A stretch of 64,000 nt of DNA from Heliocidaris tuberculata (GCA_025618425.1 CM046842.1:29171733-29235732); one strand, 5' to 3'. Counted from the stretch's first letter, positions 11,363 through 22,860 are shown. The notes: generated by a model from the letters alone, not told the origin. Program-made: numbers and translations.

Positions 11363-12235
11363 CCCTTTCAGGACAGGAATTAAGGGTTAAATTGATCACA
11401 TTTTGTTCTTCAAATTGGCAACAATAATATTTTCATTTAGTGGTACATAGTTCAAATAACTTGTAATATCTTTGAAAAAAAATATACATGGTTAGGAATC
11501 TGCCGTAAAGTTTTAAAAATTGCCAATTTTGATGAAAAAACAATGATTTTGAACCTCTCGATGTGTTGCCAATTTAAGGATCTCACAGTTTCTCGTTTTT
11601 AAAATTCCTGGCATCAAACGCAATATGGTCATGCAATGTTATAGCTAGGAACTTTTTAGTGGTGGTTCAAATTTCACTGACATGACAAGCAACAAGTCGT
11701 TCCAAAGAGATCGATGGTATGGCGACAGTATAGCTGTCAGAACAGCAGCTTCCGGTATACGCTACGTAAAACATGATATCTGTATGTACGTGCAAATTAC
11801 GGACCGTAGTACAGTATAGTGCGTAACAAAAGACAATAAAACTCGGCAAATCTTTAGTAAATAATCATTTATTGTCAAATTGAAAGCATGATTATCGTAA
11901 AATTGCAAATAAAACACGATTAAAGATGGAAATATGAATGTAAGTACCACGTTTCTTCACAAACAGTTATGTTGAATGCAGTTTTTTATGTGAAATTAGT
12001 GCCGGTTGGAAGCAGTGTTTTTCACCCGGAGTGGTGGACGGAAATCCCCCGTGCTGGACGGGCCCGTCCACCGCCGCCCACCGTAGCTATAACACTGATG
12101 GTCATGCAATAAAAATGGACATAGTATGTGTAGAAAATTTGCTCTTTCTACTCATGCATCTGGTATATTTTTTAGAGCTCTGAATCAAAAGTTATTGAGC
12201 CAAACCACAAAATGTGGTCAGTTGTCTTGAAAGGG
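11363..12235. mobile_element. TTAA-flanked MITE, CCCTTTCGAGACA family (copy b, inverted and interrupted)
   Basis: TTAA at 11359-11362 and 12236-12239 flank CCCTTTCAGGACAGGAATT on the left and AGTTGTCTTGAAAGGG on the right. It is the reverse orientation of the copies at 5907, 25016 and 50009. A 464-bp element interrupts it at 11634-12097; without that insert the copy is about 400 bp, as expected. Confidence 0.85.
11634..12097. mobile_element. hAT-like MITE nested in a TTAA MITE
   Basis: The ends CAATGTTATAGCT and AGCTATAACACTG are 13-bp inverted repeats with one mismatch. ATGGTCATG is duplicated at 11625-11633 and 12098-12106. The uninterrupted sibling at 5907-6323 has this host sequence once, which confirms the insertion. 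Subterminal ACTTTTTAGTGGTGG and CCACCGTAG words recur in the hAT-like element at 46508. Confidence 0.85.
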
Positions 12236-12779
12236 TTAACATGCGGTGGACTACTGAAGTGCAAATAGTTTTATTCTGCCTGTGCTCTGTTCTGTACATG
12301 TATTCTGTTAATTTAACTCACTTGCTTTGATGCTTTCACAACTAGAAGCCAAAGCTAATAAAATTTCAGGAATGTGATTTAATTATTTTCTGGAATGGTA
12401 TGGTAGGCTGCATGGCAAAAGAGGGAAGGAAAGAGAAAGAAGCTGACCAAAGAAATATATATTGCATCAGTGCACATTGACAGTCTGATTTATCTGGAGT
12501 TAGCTGAAGAGAAGAGTTTGATAGGAAATGACATCAAGAGAACAGCCCCCCCCCCCCCTCAGTGATTGTGTAAACGTTTGAATATCATGTACATATACAT
12601 GTACTAGAGTTTTTACAGTTAATTTAAATTTACAATAATTTTTTATTGTAATGTCACAAAGCACTGTAACAGTATACAGTAAAACGTATTAAAGTATTTG
12701 AAGTTGAAAATAATTTTATAGTGCATTATAATAGTGATATTTTGAATTGAATTGTTATATCATGCCTATATATCATGTA

Positions 12780-12961
12780 CAGTGGAAGCTCACTATAAAG
12801 GGCTCTGATGTAATGAGATTCCCGATATAATAAGATAGTTTTGCTGGTCCCAGGTCTTTATGTTCTTTTGGGGGGGTTTTTACCCTGATTCAAGGAGATT
12901 CCTGATATAACAAGGTAGTTTTCATGGTCCCAAGGTCCTCGTTATAGTGAATTTTCCACTG
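12780..12961. mobile_element. Tigger/mariner-like MITE (copy 2)
   Basis: TA-CAGTGGAAGCTCACTATAA at the left and TTATAGTGAATTTTCCACTG-TA at the right are inverted ends. Interior GGTCCCAGGTC and GGTCCCAAGGTCC words match the other copies. Confidence 0.8.
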
Positions 12962-13110
12962 TATATTGAAATTCTTTCCATGTCGACAAAGGCAAGTGGA
13001 ATATTGTGTTCTGCTTGTCCCATTGCATAACGGTTGCCCAATAAAACACTGTTGTACGGTATTATGTCAGAACTTTAAAATCATTAGACATCATACACAC
13101 AAGGAAAGTA

Positions 13111-13315
13111 CTGTAAAAGTGGAAATTTTCACGCAATTAATTTTTCGCGCTCGGCCAAGTAATATGAATTTCATGTGTTTTTAATTTCGCCTAAGCGCTA
13201 GGCTCATAGGCAAAAGAATACATGAACAAAAATATACGCATGTTTCTATTTTCATGCAAATTTCATGCTGCGCAAAATGCGCAAAATTTCCACACCGCAA
13301 AATATTCGTTTACAG
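13111..13315. mobile_element. TA-flanked MITE, CTGTAAAAGTGGAAATTTTC family
   Basis: TA-CTGTAAAAGTGG and GTTTACAG-TA are the ends, with GTGGAAATTTTCACGC and GCGCAAAATTTCCACAC inverted inside. Related elements are at 45207-45472 and 51699-51887. It fits a Tc1/mariner-type non-autonomous element. Confidence 0.7.
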
Positions 13316-13565
13316 TACTGTAAAACCAGACATTTTTGCATTCATAAAACTTTCAGAAATTTCAGGAGTGCTTGAGATTCTCAGAATTATTTAATTAGAT
13401 TTAATCACCAAGTGAAATATTTCAAATTGTAATTCACAAAAATGGCTGTCATTAACAGTTTGTGCAATTTTCTGGGTTAAGAGTACATTATATAAATTTA
13501 CAATCTTTATCATCACAAAAAGGAAAGAATATCACACAGACACAAACAATCTTGTTTCAAGACAT

Positions 13566-13571
13566 TTTATT
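13566..13571 (-). terminator. NDUFA11 poly(A) signal candidate
   Basis: On the minus strand this is AATAAA in GTTGAATAAAATGTC, about 1 kb after the NDUFA11 stop. The intervening 13.6-14.6 kb has no gene or clear element and would be the 3' UTR. Confidence 0.45.
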
Positions 13572-14575
13572 CAACATTTGTTGAAATATTCGTGTAAATT
13601 CTATTTATGTACAATGCAAGATACACACAACTTCTATGAGATACTACGATAGATGCAAGTGGTGACATTAATTAACGCTAGTCAATTTGAAAGGGGCAAA
13701 TCACATATAATGCCCACTGATGCTGCATGCTTTCTGGATGTTGACGATTACTAAATCGATTTTCCCTACCAACATGGACATCACTTAACTGTATAAAACC
13801 AAAACACAATGAACTTTCGCAATTTGCAAAAAGTTTCTTGCCGTTAAAATCGCTGTTGTTTACAATTTGATAAAGTATATTGAACTCTGCTAAATGTTGA
13901 GTCATCACTATATGAATACAGCATATGATAATGTACACCCACCTGGCACATCCAGGATTCTCAGGGGGGGGGGGGGGGGGAGAAGAAATTTTCAGATTAA
14001 TCTTAACCTTTCAAAGTCCTAAACTTCGGTGATAAGCACTATGACATTACAAGTACTAATTTTAGTCTAGAAAAAGGAGATGTATAACAAACCACTCTGT
14101 ATCCCTTCCCTCAAAAATATATATTGCTTGATCACTGATCAGCAGTACAGTATTTGAGTTATAGATGAAATGGTCCCCATTCTTTCATGTCCACAATATT
14201 GATGCACCACTCTTATCCTCTCTCAATCTGAAAATCCATTGATTAGTAATATGACACTGGTATCAAGGGGTCAGAAAAAAGGGTCTCCATTCTTTGCTAC
14301 CCCCATGAATGATGCACCATTCTGATCCCATCTCAATATGAGAATACAATGACTAGCAATATGAATTGGTATGTGAGGTCAGAAAGAAAGGGTCCCCATC
14401 ATTTAATACCCTCACTAACGATACCTTGATCCCTTTTCTCCAACTAAAATACCTTAATTCACAATATGATATTGGTTTGGGGGGTCAAATAGGAAGGTTG
14501 TCCATTCTTTGATATCTATAATGCACCACTCTTATCCCTTCTCCGGACTAAAAATACCATAATTAGCACTATGAA

Positions 14576-17500
14576 TTAGTATTTAGGTCTAGGAACAAAT
14601 GGTCCCCATTCGTTGATCTTCCAGTATTTGTAGAAGGCTGCCAGGCTTCCTAGCGCTGCACAGGCACCAGAGCCGACTCCCACACTTTGAGCTGCGAGAG
14701 GAAGAGATAGAGATAGAAGGGAGAGAGAGGGGGAGAGGGTAGGAGGAGAAAAGGGTAGAGGGAGGAGAAGAAAGTGAAAAGATGAATACAAAAGAAGGGG
14801 AGAAAGAGAGAGAGAGAGTGAGAAGGGAAAGAGAATAATGATAAAAGAGAAGAAGAAACAAAAGGAGATGGAGAGAGATGAAAAAAAAAAGAAAAAGGAG
14901 AGAAAGAGAGTGGAGGAAAGATGGAAATGGAATGATTAGAGAAAGGGGAAAGAGAAAGAGAGGGTTTGAGATTGTCAAAGACAGAAAGAGACAATGGAAA
15001 ATATGGAGAAAGAGAGAGAGGTTAAGAAAAACGATTATTCTTCCTGAAAAAAATATATGAGTATTATTTACAAAGTTCACATGTAGATTGATAACTGACT
15101 GCTATTAAAGGAAACATTTCATATCCAGAACAGACTGGTTATTTTGATAACAGAACCAGAAATTGTGAACTGGATTTTTTCTCAAAAATCTATTTTGATT
15201 TGCTGCTGTAAAAGAAATTCATTAAAAAAAATAATCATAGTATGAAGAGCAAAGTTTCTTAGCCCATTTGACTGACTTTCCCTGAGAGGAATGCAAAACC
15301 CAAACACAAGACTGTGGAGCCTATTAAGAGGGATCTCATTCTGCTAAGAAGCCTGTTTTTACGATACTCGGACATACTATCCTGCGACAACAAGCCAGTT
15401 CGTAATTACAAACTACGCATGTGCAGTTAGAGGTCATTTGTAAGATATACTAATTATGAACTGGCTTGTTGCTCCTGGCTTCATTTTATCAAAGACATAT
15501 ACAGTGGAACCTCGTCATAAAGAACACTGATAGAACACACTCTCATTATAACAAGGTAATTATGCCGGTCCCACTTCTTTGTATTCTATTGTTTTTTAGC
15601 CCTAATATACAAGGTTTTAATATAGAGAGGTAATTTACCCAGTCCCAAGGAGTTTGTTATAAAGAGGTTCCATTGTACGCGGGGTTAGGGCTGCAAGTGG
15701 GTTTTAGGGTAGGGTTAGGGCTGGAGTAGTGACAGTTCAAGTTAGGTATAATGTTTGGTTCAGGGTTTAAGTAAGGATTTGGTTAACGTAGGATAGTGAG
15801 TAATAGCAGGATGTGGAGCAAGTGTCGCCTACAGCTTTTTTTACAAGTACTTTCATCCTTCCAGAACTAAATCTCTTTTAAGGCTAGACGGATTGTTTGC
15901 ACCGTGTCTGAGGACCCGTCCCCTATATCTGGCCCAAAAGAGATGAATAACACCTACTTCTTGCCCCTAAGAAAAACCCAGATGTGCATCCTCCGATGAA
16001 GTAGTTAAGGGGCGTGTCCTTTCCACGCATGGATGCCGAGGCACCAGTTGTAGTGGCAAAGATGGCACCCACAGCGGCTGTAAAATGGTGAGCAATGAGA
16101 AATCAAAGAAAGACTATAAACAGACAATCCGGCACACTCTCTGTATCATGTATATTATATGTTTCTGAAATCAAAATACATGAAAACTGAATAGAAATTC
16201 ATATAAAGTTAAGAAGACATGGGTGCAGATACAGGGGGGACATGCCCCCCCCCCCATTATTTTGAAGATAGGTGAATGTCCCTCCCCCCCCCCCCCATTA
16301 TTTTGAAGATAGGTGAATGTCCCGCCCCCCCCCCCCCCCTTTTTGTGATAACCTCCTTTTTTTTCTTTTTTTTTGGGGGGGTTGTCAGAAAATTTTCAGA
16401 CATTTTGGACAGGTACAAAAGTTAAATCATGTGGTGACCCCCCCCCCCCCTACTTCAAAATGGATGTACGCCATTGTAAGGAAAACAATGATTTTAGGAG
16501 TAGTGTAATGTATGCGTAGTGAAATTGAAGATTCCCTCCATGTACAATTTCCAGGTGTCAAACAAAATTTTGTAAGGCAACAAAAATGGTTGAAAGTTCT
16601 GAAAGAAGTTTATAATAATTACTATCTCTTTTTTTTTCTTCTGTTTTTGTTGTGTGTTTCAGGGGGGGGGTGCCACTTGTATATGGTGTATCTTTTAAAT
16701 GCTGAACTGAAAATGAGCTTGACAAACCAAATATTATGGGGATAAGGTTGAAAGTATAGTATGGTGATTCTCATTTTCTTACCACAGGTAGCTGTGAGGG
16801 CTCCAGTCCTCAGGGCAGCTTCCCCTAAAGTCTTGGGACTGATAGCCAGGGTTAGAGCACTTGCACCAGCACCTACACAAAGATAATTGACAGGCAACTT
16901 TTACTAATTGAATAAGTTAAGCTCAAATAGAAGGCTGAGTACTGCCCATGGGCTGCAGAACCGGGGAGGGCACCCCAATTTTTTTTTAGTAGACATGTTT
17001 CATAAAATCTCTGAAAAAAAAGTTTCAAAATTGTCATTATTCAAGTGAAATCATACCCCCCCCCCAACTTTCAAAAATGCTCTGCAGCCCCTGCTGCCTA
17101 CTGGTAAAGGTGAAAAATAGTTTGTGAGCTTTCTCATTCCTTTAGTTGGTTTGGAAGAAATTCATAGAAGAAATGTCTGCTGAAAAGGATAGCAACAAGC
17201 ACAACTGAGTCAAATTTTTTTCACTTTAATAATTCAAAGGTGCATATTTTATTATTGGCAAAAAAAAAAATTGTTCTTCTTCTTCCTCCTCTTCTTCTCC
17301 TCCTTCCTTCTACTTCTACTTCTACGTCAGTACTTGACAGGATCCATCAGTCAGGATGTAGCGTCAAGGAGGAAATGTTCGGCAAGGTGCATGCGTGCAG
17401 TGCAGTCAGTTGGTGCTTATAATATATACATGTACAAACGTGCAAGTAAAAACATCTCTCAGCCATCAGTGGCTTTTTTTGAACAAGGCTCCCTGGAAGG

Positions 17501-18300
17501 CTCCTGCTGTAGCAGAAACCAGGATGTCAGGAGGGAGTGTGTTCCATGCCACAACTGTTCGTGGAAAGAAGGAGTTGTGATACAGCTGTGGTACAGATAC
17601 CCCTCCTCCTCCTCTTCCACTTCTTCTCCTCCTCCTTCTTCTCCTCCTCCTCCTCCTCTCTTCTTCTTCTTCTTCTTCTTCTTCTTCTTCTTCTTCTTCT
17701 TCTTCTTCTTCTTCTTCTTCTTCTTCTTCTTCTTCTTCTTCTTCTTCTTCTTCTTCTTCTTCTTCTTCTTCTTCTTCTTCTTCTTCTTCTTCTTCTTCTT
17801 CTTCTTCTTCTTCTTCTTCCTTCTTCCTTCTTCCTTCTTCTTCTTCTTCTTCTTCTTCTTCTTCTTCTTCTTCTTCTTCTTCTTCTTCTTCTTCTTCTTC
17901 TTCTTCTTCTTCTTCTTTCTTCTTCTTCTTCTTCTTCTTCTTCTTCTTCTTCTTCTTCTTCCTTTGATTGCGATTGACTGGCCACTTCAACTTGGAGAAT
18001 TTCAAAATTAAATTAAATCAAATTTCATGCATTTTTTTCAAAAATTATTCAGTTGAAAATGTTACTTGCTAACTTATTAGAGGTCTTCATTGTATTTTTA
18101 CCAACAACAAATTGGACAAGTCCATTTTCAATATCAAAACTATACACCAACTTCAATATATGGGAACACACATTATTTCAAGGAGACCACTCACCTGCAA
18201 CGGATGATAGAAAGGTGATTTCGAGGGTTCGTATCGTTGTATCTTTACCATTTAGTAAATCGAATTTCGGGCGCAACATTTCCTTCGTTGCAGGATCCAT
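14576..18300 (-). CDS. NDUFA11: NDUFA11, complex I accessory subunit (4 coding exons)
   Basis: Coding exons in transcript order are 18300-18195, 16872-16783, 16077-15958 and 14691-14576. Phases agree and total 432 nt (143 aa; human 141). The start is [18 protein letters not shown]. Exon 3 reads [20 protein letters not shown], then PLNYFIGGC and FFLGART. Exon 4 ends [18 protein letters not shown], matching the family's PLNYFLGGC and C-terminal W..F..PK. The protein belongs to the Tim17/22/23 fold, with four hydrophobic alanine/glycine-rich segments. As a complex I accessory subunit of the inner mitochondrial membrane it supports membrane-arm assembly. Intron 1 contains a very long GAA repeat on the sense strand, and the exon 4 acceptor follows about 340 bp of nearly pure pyrimidine. 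Orthology is secure. Confidence 0.94.
14698..15040 (-). repeat. Long purine tract (polypyrimidine on NDUFA11 sense strand)
   Basis: About 340 bp of almost pure A/G with GAGAGA and GGAGAA words. In the NDUFA11 sense direction it is a CT-rich tract running up to the CTCGCAG acceptor of the last exon. Long leucine/serine-rich minus-strand frames across it are artefacts. Confidence 0.9.
15388..15471. mobile_element. Short hairpin MITE, CAACAAGCCAGTTCGTAATTA family
   Basis: CAACAAGCCAGTTCGTAATTA and TAATTATGAACTGGCTTGTTG are near-perfect 21-bp inverted ends around about 40 bp. A longer relative is at 53178-53380. It lies in NDUFA11 intron 3. Confidence 0.75.
15502..15675. mobile_element. Tigger/mariner-like MITE (copy 3)
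   Basis: TA-CAGTGGAACCTCGTCATAA at the left pairs with TTATAAAGAGGTTCCATTG-TA at the right. Interior words TAACAAGGTAATTATGCC and AGTCCCAAGGAGTTTGTTAT are shared with the degenerate copy at 9816. Confidence 0.8.
17601..17963 (-). repeat. Expanded (GAA)n in NDUFA11 intron 1
   Basis: After about 55 bp of CTC/TCC triplets, the + strand is TTC repeated about 53 times without interruption (17661-17819). A short CTTCC-rich break follows, then about 27 more units, a single extra T near 17916, and about 14 more, roughly 95 triplets in all. On the NDUFA11 sense strand this is GAA. Poly-E, poly-F and poly-L frames in six directions are artefacts. Confidence 0.95.
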
Positions 18301-19593
18301 TTTGCAGGTATGAAGAGGTCTAATAACGAGAAAAGTGGCGAGCCTTTCGTGCTCTATTTGGCAGAAAAATGGTGAATCGATTCCACTGAGCGTCGCGAAT
18401 CGATCAATTGTTGTTGTTTTTTTTAATTCTCTTTTTAAATTTATTATCTATTTTTTAAAATACATGAAAACTTCAAGTTAGCCCAAATGTTTTAATGAGC
18501 AACACCGCTGTTTCCAACTATCATTCTATTACCAAAATATCGTAACAGATCTGTCATAACAACTAGAAATCCTAACAAGTCTACCTGTATAGGGCCTATT
18601 CTTTGAAAAAAAAAGAGAAAAAAAAAAGATTATTAGAGATAAACTAGTATCCCCCTCCTTCAAATACAAGAGACTGGAAGAAATTCAAAAGACAAATAAT
18701 AGAGAAAAGTGCTCTTTTGACACCTTAACGTTTTTTTTCTCCCTCACGAATCACTTGCATTATATTGCCCCTCATTTTTGTTTTTCTCTTTTCTAATCCC
18801 ATTGCCAATACTTCCCATTACTAACCTCTCAACCTCTCTCTCTCTCTCTCTCTCCTGCCACATCTCTCTTTTGCCTTTCTTCAGATCAGTCTCTTTCAAC
18901 TCAATTATTTTCCTGCTTTGCATCTCTTAGCGACCCCCCCCCCCCTTAAAAAAAACAAAAAACAACCAAACAAAACCAGCAACAACAAACAAAAAAAACC
19001 CACCCATTCATGTACCTCACTTTCCAGACATAGGGTGTAGAATAAAAGTATGCCGTAATTCAAAGTACAAGAACAACTGCAGAAAATTACATCAGATATG
19101 AAGACAGAGACAGACACACAGAGTTGTGTGGTTCTACACATTTATTTAATACATGCCCTATTGCAATAAATATGAAAATACTTCTGTTCTTTTTGTCTAC
19201 AAATACACAAACAATACGCATTCCGGCAACACATGACATTATGGCAACACATTGACTCAAGGTATACTGTAATAGTAAATTGTAATACAGATTATAATGG
19301 AATAACCTACAAGCTGCAGTAATATGGTTACTTCATTAAAAACACAATATAAACATCAATACAATACTATTCATATATATGCATATTATGGATAGCTGTA
19401 GGCCTAATTCAAGTGCAAGTGACAGAGAGAGAAAGAGAGAGAGAGAAAGAGAGAGAGAAATTGCCTACAAATGAGGAAAGCATTGGTTCCAAATGTGGTG
19501 AACGAGGAGGAGAGAAGAAAACTGAATTTCAAATTTTCATTAATGCCAAAATAATTGAAAGCAAGCCAGCTAGTTAACAGAATGCATTATTTT
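18301..19593 (-). promoter_or_regulatory. Region upstream of NDUFA11 (5' UTR/promoter by position)
   Basis: No exon is seen. The first 110 bp upstream of the ATG is less AT-rich and includes a GAATCGATT / GAATCGATC pair of inverted words (about 18372 and 18406). Further out are A-runs, a (TC)n tract near 18834-18853, a C-run, and a (GA)n tract near 19420-19458. No TATA box or start-site motif is convincing. Confidence 0.3.
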
Positions 19594-19850
19594 GGGTATT
19601 TCCATAAACAAGGGTCCCGATTTGTGACATTCTTGGTGTCCAGCTTACATAAGGAACACTCTGGTTTTTCAGTGGAGTAAGATTGAGAACTATTCTAACA
19701 ATGAAGATGCAATATGTTATGCTCAGAATCACTTTGCAGCCTTACTCCTCGATAGGCATCTTACACTAGCCACAAAAACCTGTGTGTTCCTTATGTAAGC
19801 GGGACACCCAAGAATATCACAAATTGGGACCCTTATTTATGGAAATACCC
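19594..19850. mobile_element. MITE with 48-bp inverted ends
   Basis: The left end opens GGGTATTTCCATAAACAAGG and continues GTCCCGATTTGTGACATTC. The right end is its inverted copy, closing CTTATTTATGGAAATACCC. About 44 of 48 positions match. The interior is about 160 bp and non-coding. Confidence 0.85.
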
Positions 19851-19989
19851 ATTTAAGTACGACGCTTGCCTTCAAGACTGAGCTGAACATGTCAGTGTAT
19901 TAATTGAATGTGAGGCCAAAATATGTGCAACAAAATCAGCAATTGATATAACCCTGCTAGATATCCACCCTACAGCCACAGACAAGATA

Positions 19990-20090
19990 CAGTGGAAACT
20001 CGCTATGAAGAGCTCCGATATAAAGAGATTCCTGATATAACAAGGTAACTGTCGTGGTCCCAAGGTCCTCGTTATAGTGGGTTTCCACTG
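19990..20090. mobile_element. Tigger/mariner-like MITE (copy 4, short)
   Basis: TA-CAGTGGAAACTCGCTATGA and TTATAGTGGGTTTCCACTG-TA are inverted ends of a 101-bp element. It shares CGATATAAAGAGATTCC and GGTCCCAAGGTCC words with the longer copies, so it is an internal deletion. Confidence 0.85.
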
Positions 20091-20654
20091 TACATACAAA
20101 AAAACAATTATTAAAATCATTAAAAACTTTGATCATTTCTGGCAAGCAGTGGAACTTATATATTTTTTTCAAAAAAAAAAAAAAAACTTTTAAATTCATA
20201 ACAACATTAATAGAGAAACTACTTACACTATATGATTTGACCCTGTCTCTTTTTATAGTTAAAATATGTTTTGGATATACTACGTTATAACTTTTTAAAA
20301 TGTTGAATACTCTATGCTGTAAAAACAGTGAATACGACAGGCTAAGTTCATGATCTTACAATATCAGTGATATAGATACATGTGATTACTACAAAGACTA
20401 TACAGGTAGACAAGACATACCACAGTTAACAGATATTCATTAATGGGATTTGTTTACATTTTGAGGAGTGCATATCAGTGACTAGCATATAAAGCCTCCT
20501 GAAATCTCCAATGAAAACAAAAGAAAAGAATGTTTCTTCCAAACCATGTTTTTCTTTCAAAAGTAGCCTCTCTAGATATGAAAGTTCTGTACAAGACTGA
20601 GCATTGTAGATAAGCAAAATGTGAGTAACGAGGGTCTGGGGTAGATGCCAAACA

Positions 20655-20722
20655 TGATACACCACTTAAGGCATTTTATCTACATTGCTTCTCTCCACCC
20701 AGGTGTGAAACAGGTACCAAGT
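20655..20722 (+). mobile_element. SINE 3'-tail fragment
   Basis: TTTATCTACATTGCTTCTC, CACCCAGGTGTGAAAC and AGGTACC match the tail of the tRNA-derived SINE at 34558-34690 (TACCCAGGTGTAG...GGGTACC). The tRNA-like head is not seen. Confidence 0.5.
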
Positions 20723-21951
20723 ACAATGCGAAAGTCACTGTGGTTGTAATACGCAATGTGCGTGTCTGAAATATTCCACTTGCTATCTTTAATCCAGTAT
20801 GTTACAATTACCCAATGAAAATTCATTTTTGAATGAAACTGAAAATATTTAAAGCTTCATGCAGTTTTGGTAGCAGAAAGGAAATTTGAAAGAAACATGT
20901 TGAATATAGTCTCATGTTGTTCTCCTTGTATCAAAAGATGCTTGTAAGAGGTCATTTGGTATTCCATTCATGATTTCCAGTGAATCTGAGTGTAAATATC
21001 TGAGAGGAACGCTAGATAACGGCTATACACTGCCCTACGCTAGGACCCTTCCACTCGGACGGCTGCCTGCACAACGATCTTGGTGCTTCGCACAGATATA
21101 GCCTGTGTATAGCATACACAGCCCACCATAGGTTTTAAACGTGTCTACATGCATGTTGTAGTACAGTCTGCCATTGTACTAGAGTTTTCATCCCTGTCCT
21201 GGTACATAAATTAATTTTCACCTCTCAGTTGTTTAATATTTAACTTGAGGAGCAAAAAACTTCACTGTCTTAGTATTGCTAGTATCTTGCTATAGATTTA
21301 TCAAAAATCTAACAAATCTGACAACAAGTTTTTGAGAGCTTACCAAAACTTTACATTACCTTTAAAAGAGTGCAGTAGTCTTAACATGGTAAAAACAGTA
21401 TGACATGTATCGGCCTACTTTATGACATGATATTATCACATTGTTATTTCAGATTACATATTTCAGGTTTAACTGAGCTATTAGATTAAACATTTTACTT
21501 TACCACATACAATGTACACAATTACAACAATTACAACAATTACATATTCTATGTACAATAATCAACTTGTTCTTATTAGTTTATATGACACGTGAATGAC
21601 ATAGTATAATTGACAAATCTTTACACATGAACTATATACAAACATGTATGCTAATATACAAATGTACTTCAAGGTAAATGAATACTGGCTAAAACTTTCA
21701 AAGAACAAAAAAAAAGTCACCATGTTAATTTTCTTGTGGCAAATTAAAAAAATACAAATTGCACGACTAAACTACCTCAGCAATTTCGGCAGATACATTG
21801 ATGAATAATGCTTATAAATGTAAACGTAGGTAATTGATATAAAACATGTATTTCACAAACTATACATGATTTGTCTCAGCGGCATCAAATTTAACCTCAT
21901 TAATTTTGAAGTTTAATGAGGACACAACCCAAGTGCTTGATAAAACCATGA

Positions 21952-22074
21952 AGGTCATGATGAAAATCATAAACAAGGTCATGCTCAAGGTCATTTCAAA
22001 GGTCAGAATTTGTTTTTCCTCTTCATTAGGTCTTCATTAATGATTTATTTGAAAATCCACCCAAGGTTAGGTCA
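21952..22074. promoter_or_regulatory. Cluster of nuclear-receptor-type AGGTCA half-sites
   Basis: AGGTCA occurs at 21952, 21976, 21988, 22000 and 22069. Three consecutive sites are 12 bp apart, and two carry the extended form (TCAAGGTCA at 21985, TCAAAGGTCA at 21996). These match ERR/SF-1-type monomer sites. Function is inference only. Confidence 0.3.
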
Positions 22075-22427
22075 GTCTATATTAAATTGGAATAAGTTAT
22101 TTTACACAATATAAACGTCTTGACCCTGAAATACCAAACAACAGAATTAACAGATACGTCCTGGCAGAAACATGACACAATATCTCAAAAAGTCTTTGGC
22201 AAGATTTTAAGCTATAAAAATTGGAAACCATTTGATTTTGGTCTTTTTTGGAAAAGGAATACTCTGAAGCATGAGGGGCATGACAGGACTTAGTTTTGCA
22301 GTTACAAACATGGGGAATATGAAAGTTTTTTTTTTTACAAGAAAATGCAACAATATTGTTTTGTCTGCATTTAGGAAGAACAGAAGTGTTGACATCAAAT
22401 CTTAAGCTGCACCTTGAGCAACACACT

Positions 22428-22680
22428 GGCCCATATTCTAAACCCCAGTTTAACTTAAACTGCAGTCTAAGTGTGGTTTAAATCCAGTCTAAACCTGCCC
22501 TTTAAACCAGAGTTTTAGAAAATCACATTCTGAACTCTGGTTTAACTTTATAAACTCCAGTCTAGTGTAGTTTAACTTTGTAATAAATTGAGACTGGACT
22601 GGTGGTTTAAGTCAGTTTTAATTAAACTTTGGTTTAACCTAGACTGGAGTTTAAGTTAAACTAGAGTTGAGCATACGGCC
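22428..22680. mobile_element. Palindromic MITE, GGCCCATATTCTAAACCCC family
   Basis: The left arm has GGCCCATATTCTAAACCCC then AGTTTAACTTAAACTGCAGT. The right arm has ACTGGAGTTTAAGTTAAACT then AGAGTTGAGCATACGGCC. Arms of about 50 bp are inverted with some mismatches, and GTTTAA words recur throughout. Confidence 0.75.
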
Positions 22681-22860
22681 ACTGTGTTCACATTTCACAG
22701 TTTCCTTTAACCCATGGGATACCATTTGATTTTGGTCTAACACACTTTTTGCCGTTTTCCATATAGACTCCTGTTCAAGGACTTAACAAGTTCTTTTATT
22801 TTTTTCCTGGTCCAACAGGATATTGAGAATCCCGGAAATAAAAATCATGTTAATACTATA

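Larger units (their letters stand above)
20091..22427. other. Non-coding stretch, possibly 3' UTR of the CD225 gene
   Basis: No gene is recognised here. It is AT-rich, mostly single-copy in this window and poor in MITEs, unlike its surroundings. It could be a long 3' UTR of the minus-strand CD225 gene, but no poly(A) site stands out. It contains a SINE-tail fragment at 20655-20722 and a cluster of AGGTCA words at 21952-22074. Confidence 0.3.

Noticed and set aside
14589..15080. 163-residue minus-strand Ser/Leu frame
   Set aside because: Its body is the pyrimidine tract of NDUFA11 intron 3. Its last part overlaps exon 4 but in the wrong frame; the true frame there is the one ending [12 protein letters not shown].
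15680..15730. Telomere-like GGGTTAGGG words
   Set aside because: There are only three scattered occurrences with other sequence between, not a tandem array.
17271..18011. Long poly-Phe, poly-Leu, poly-Glu and poly-Arg frames
   Set aside because: All come from the TTC/GAA microsatellite inside an NDUFA11 intron.
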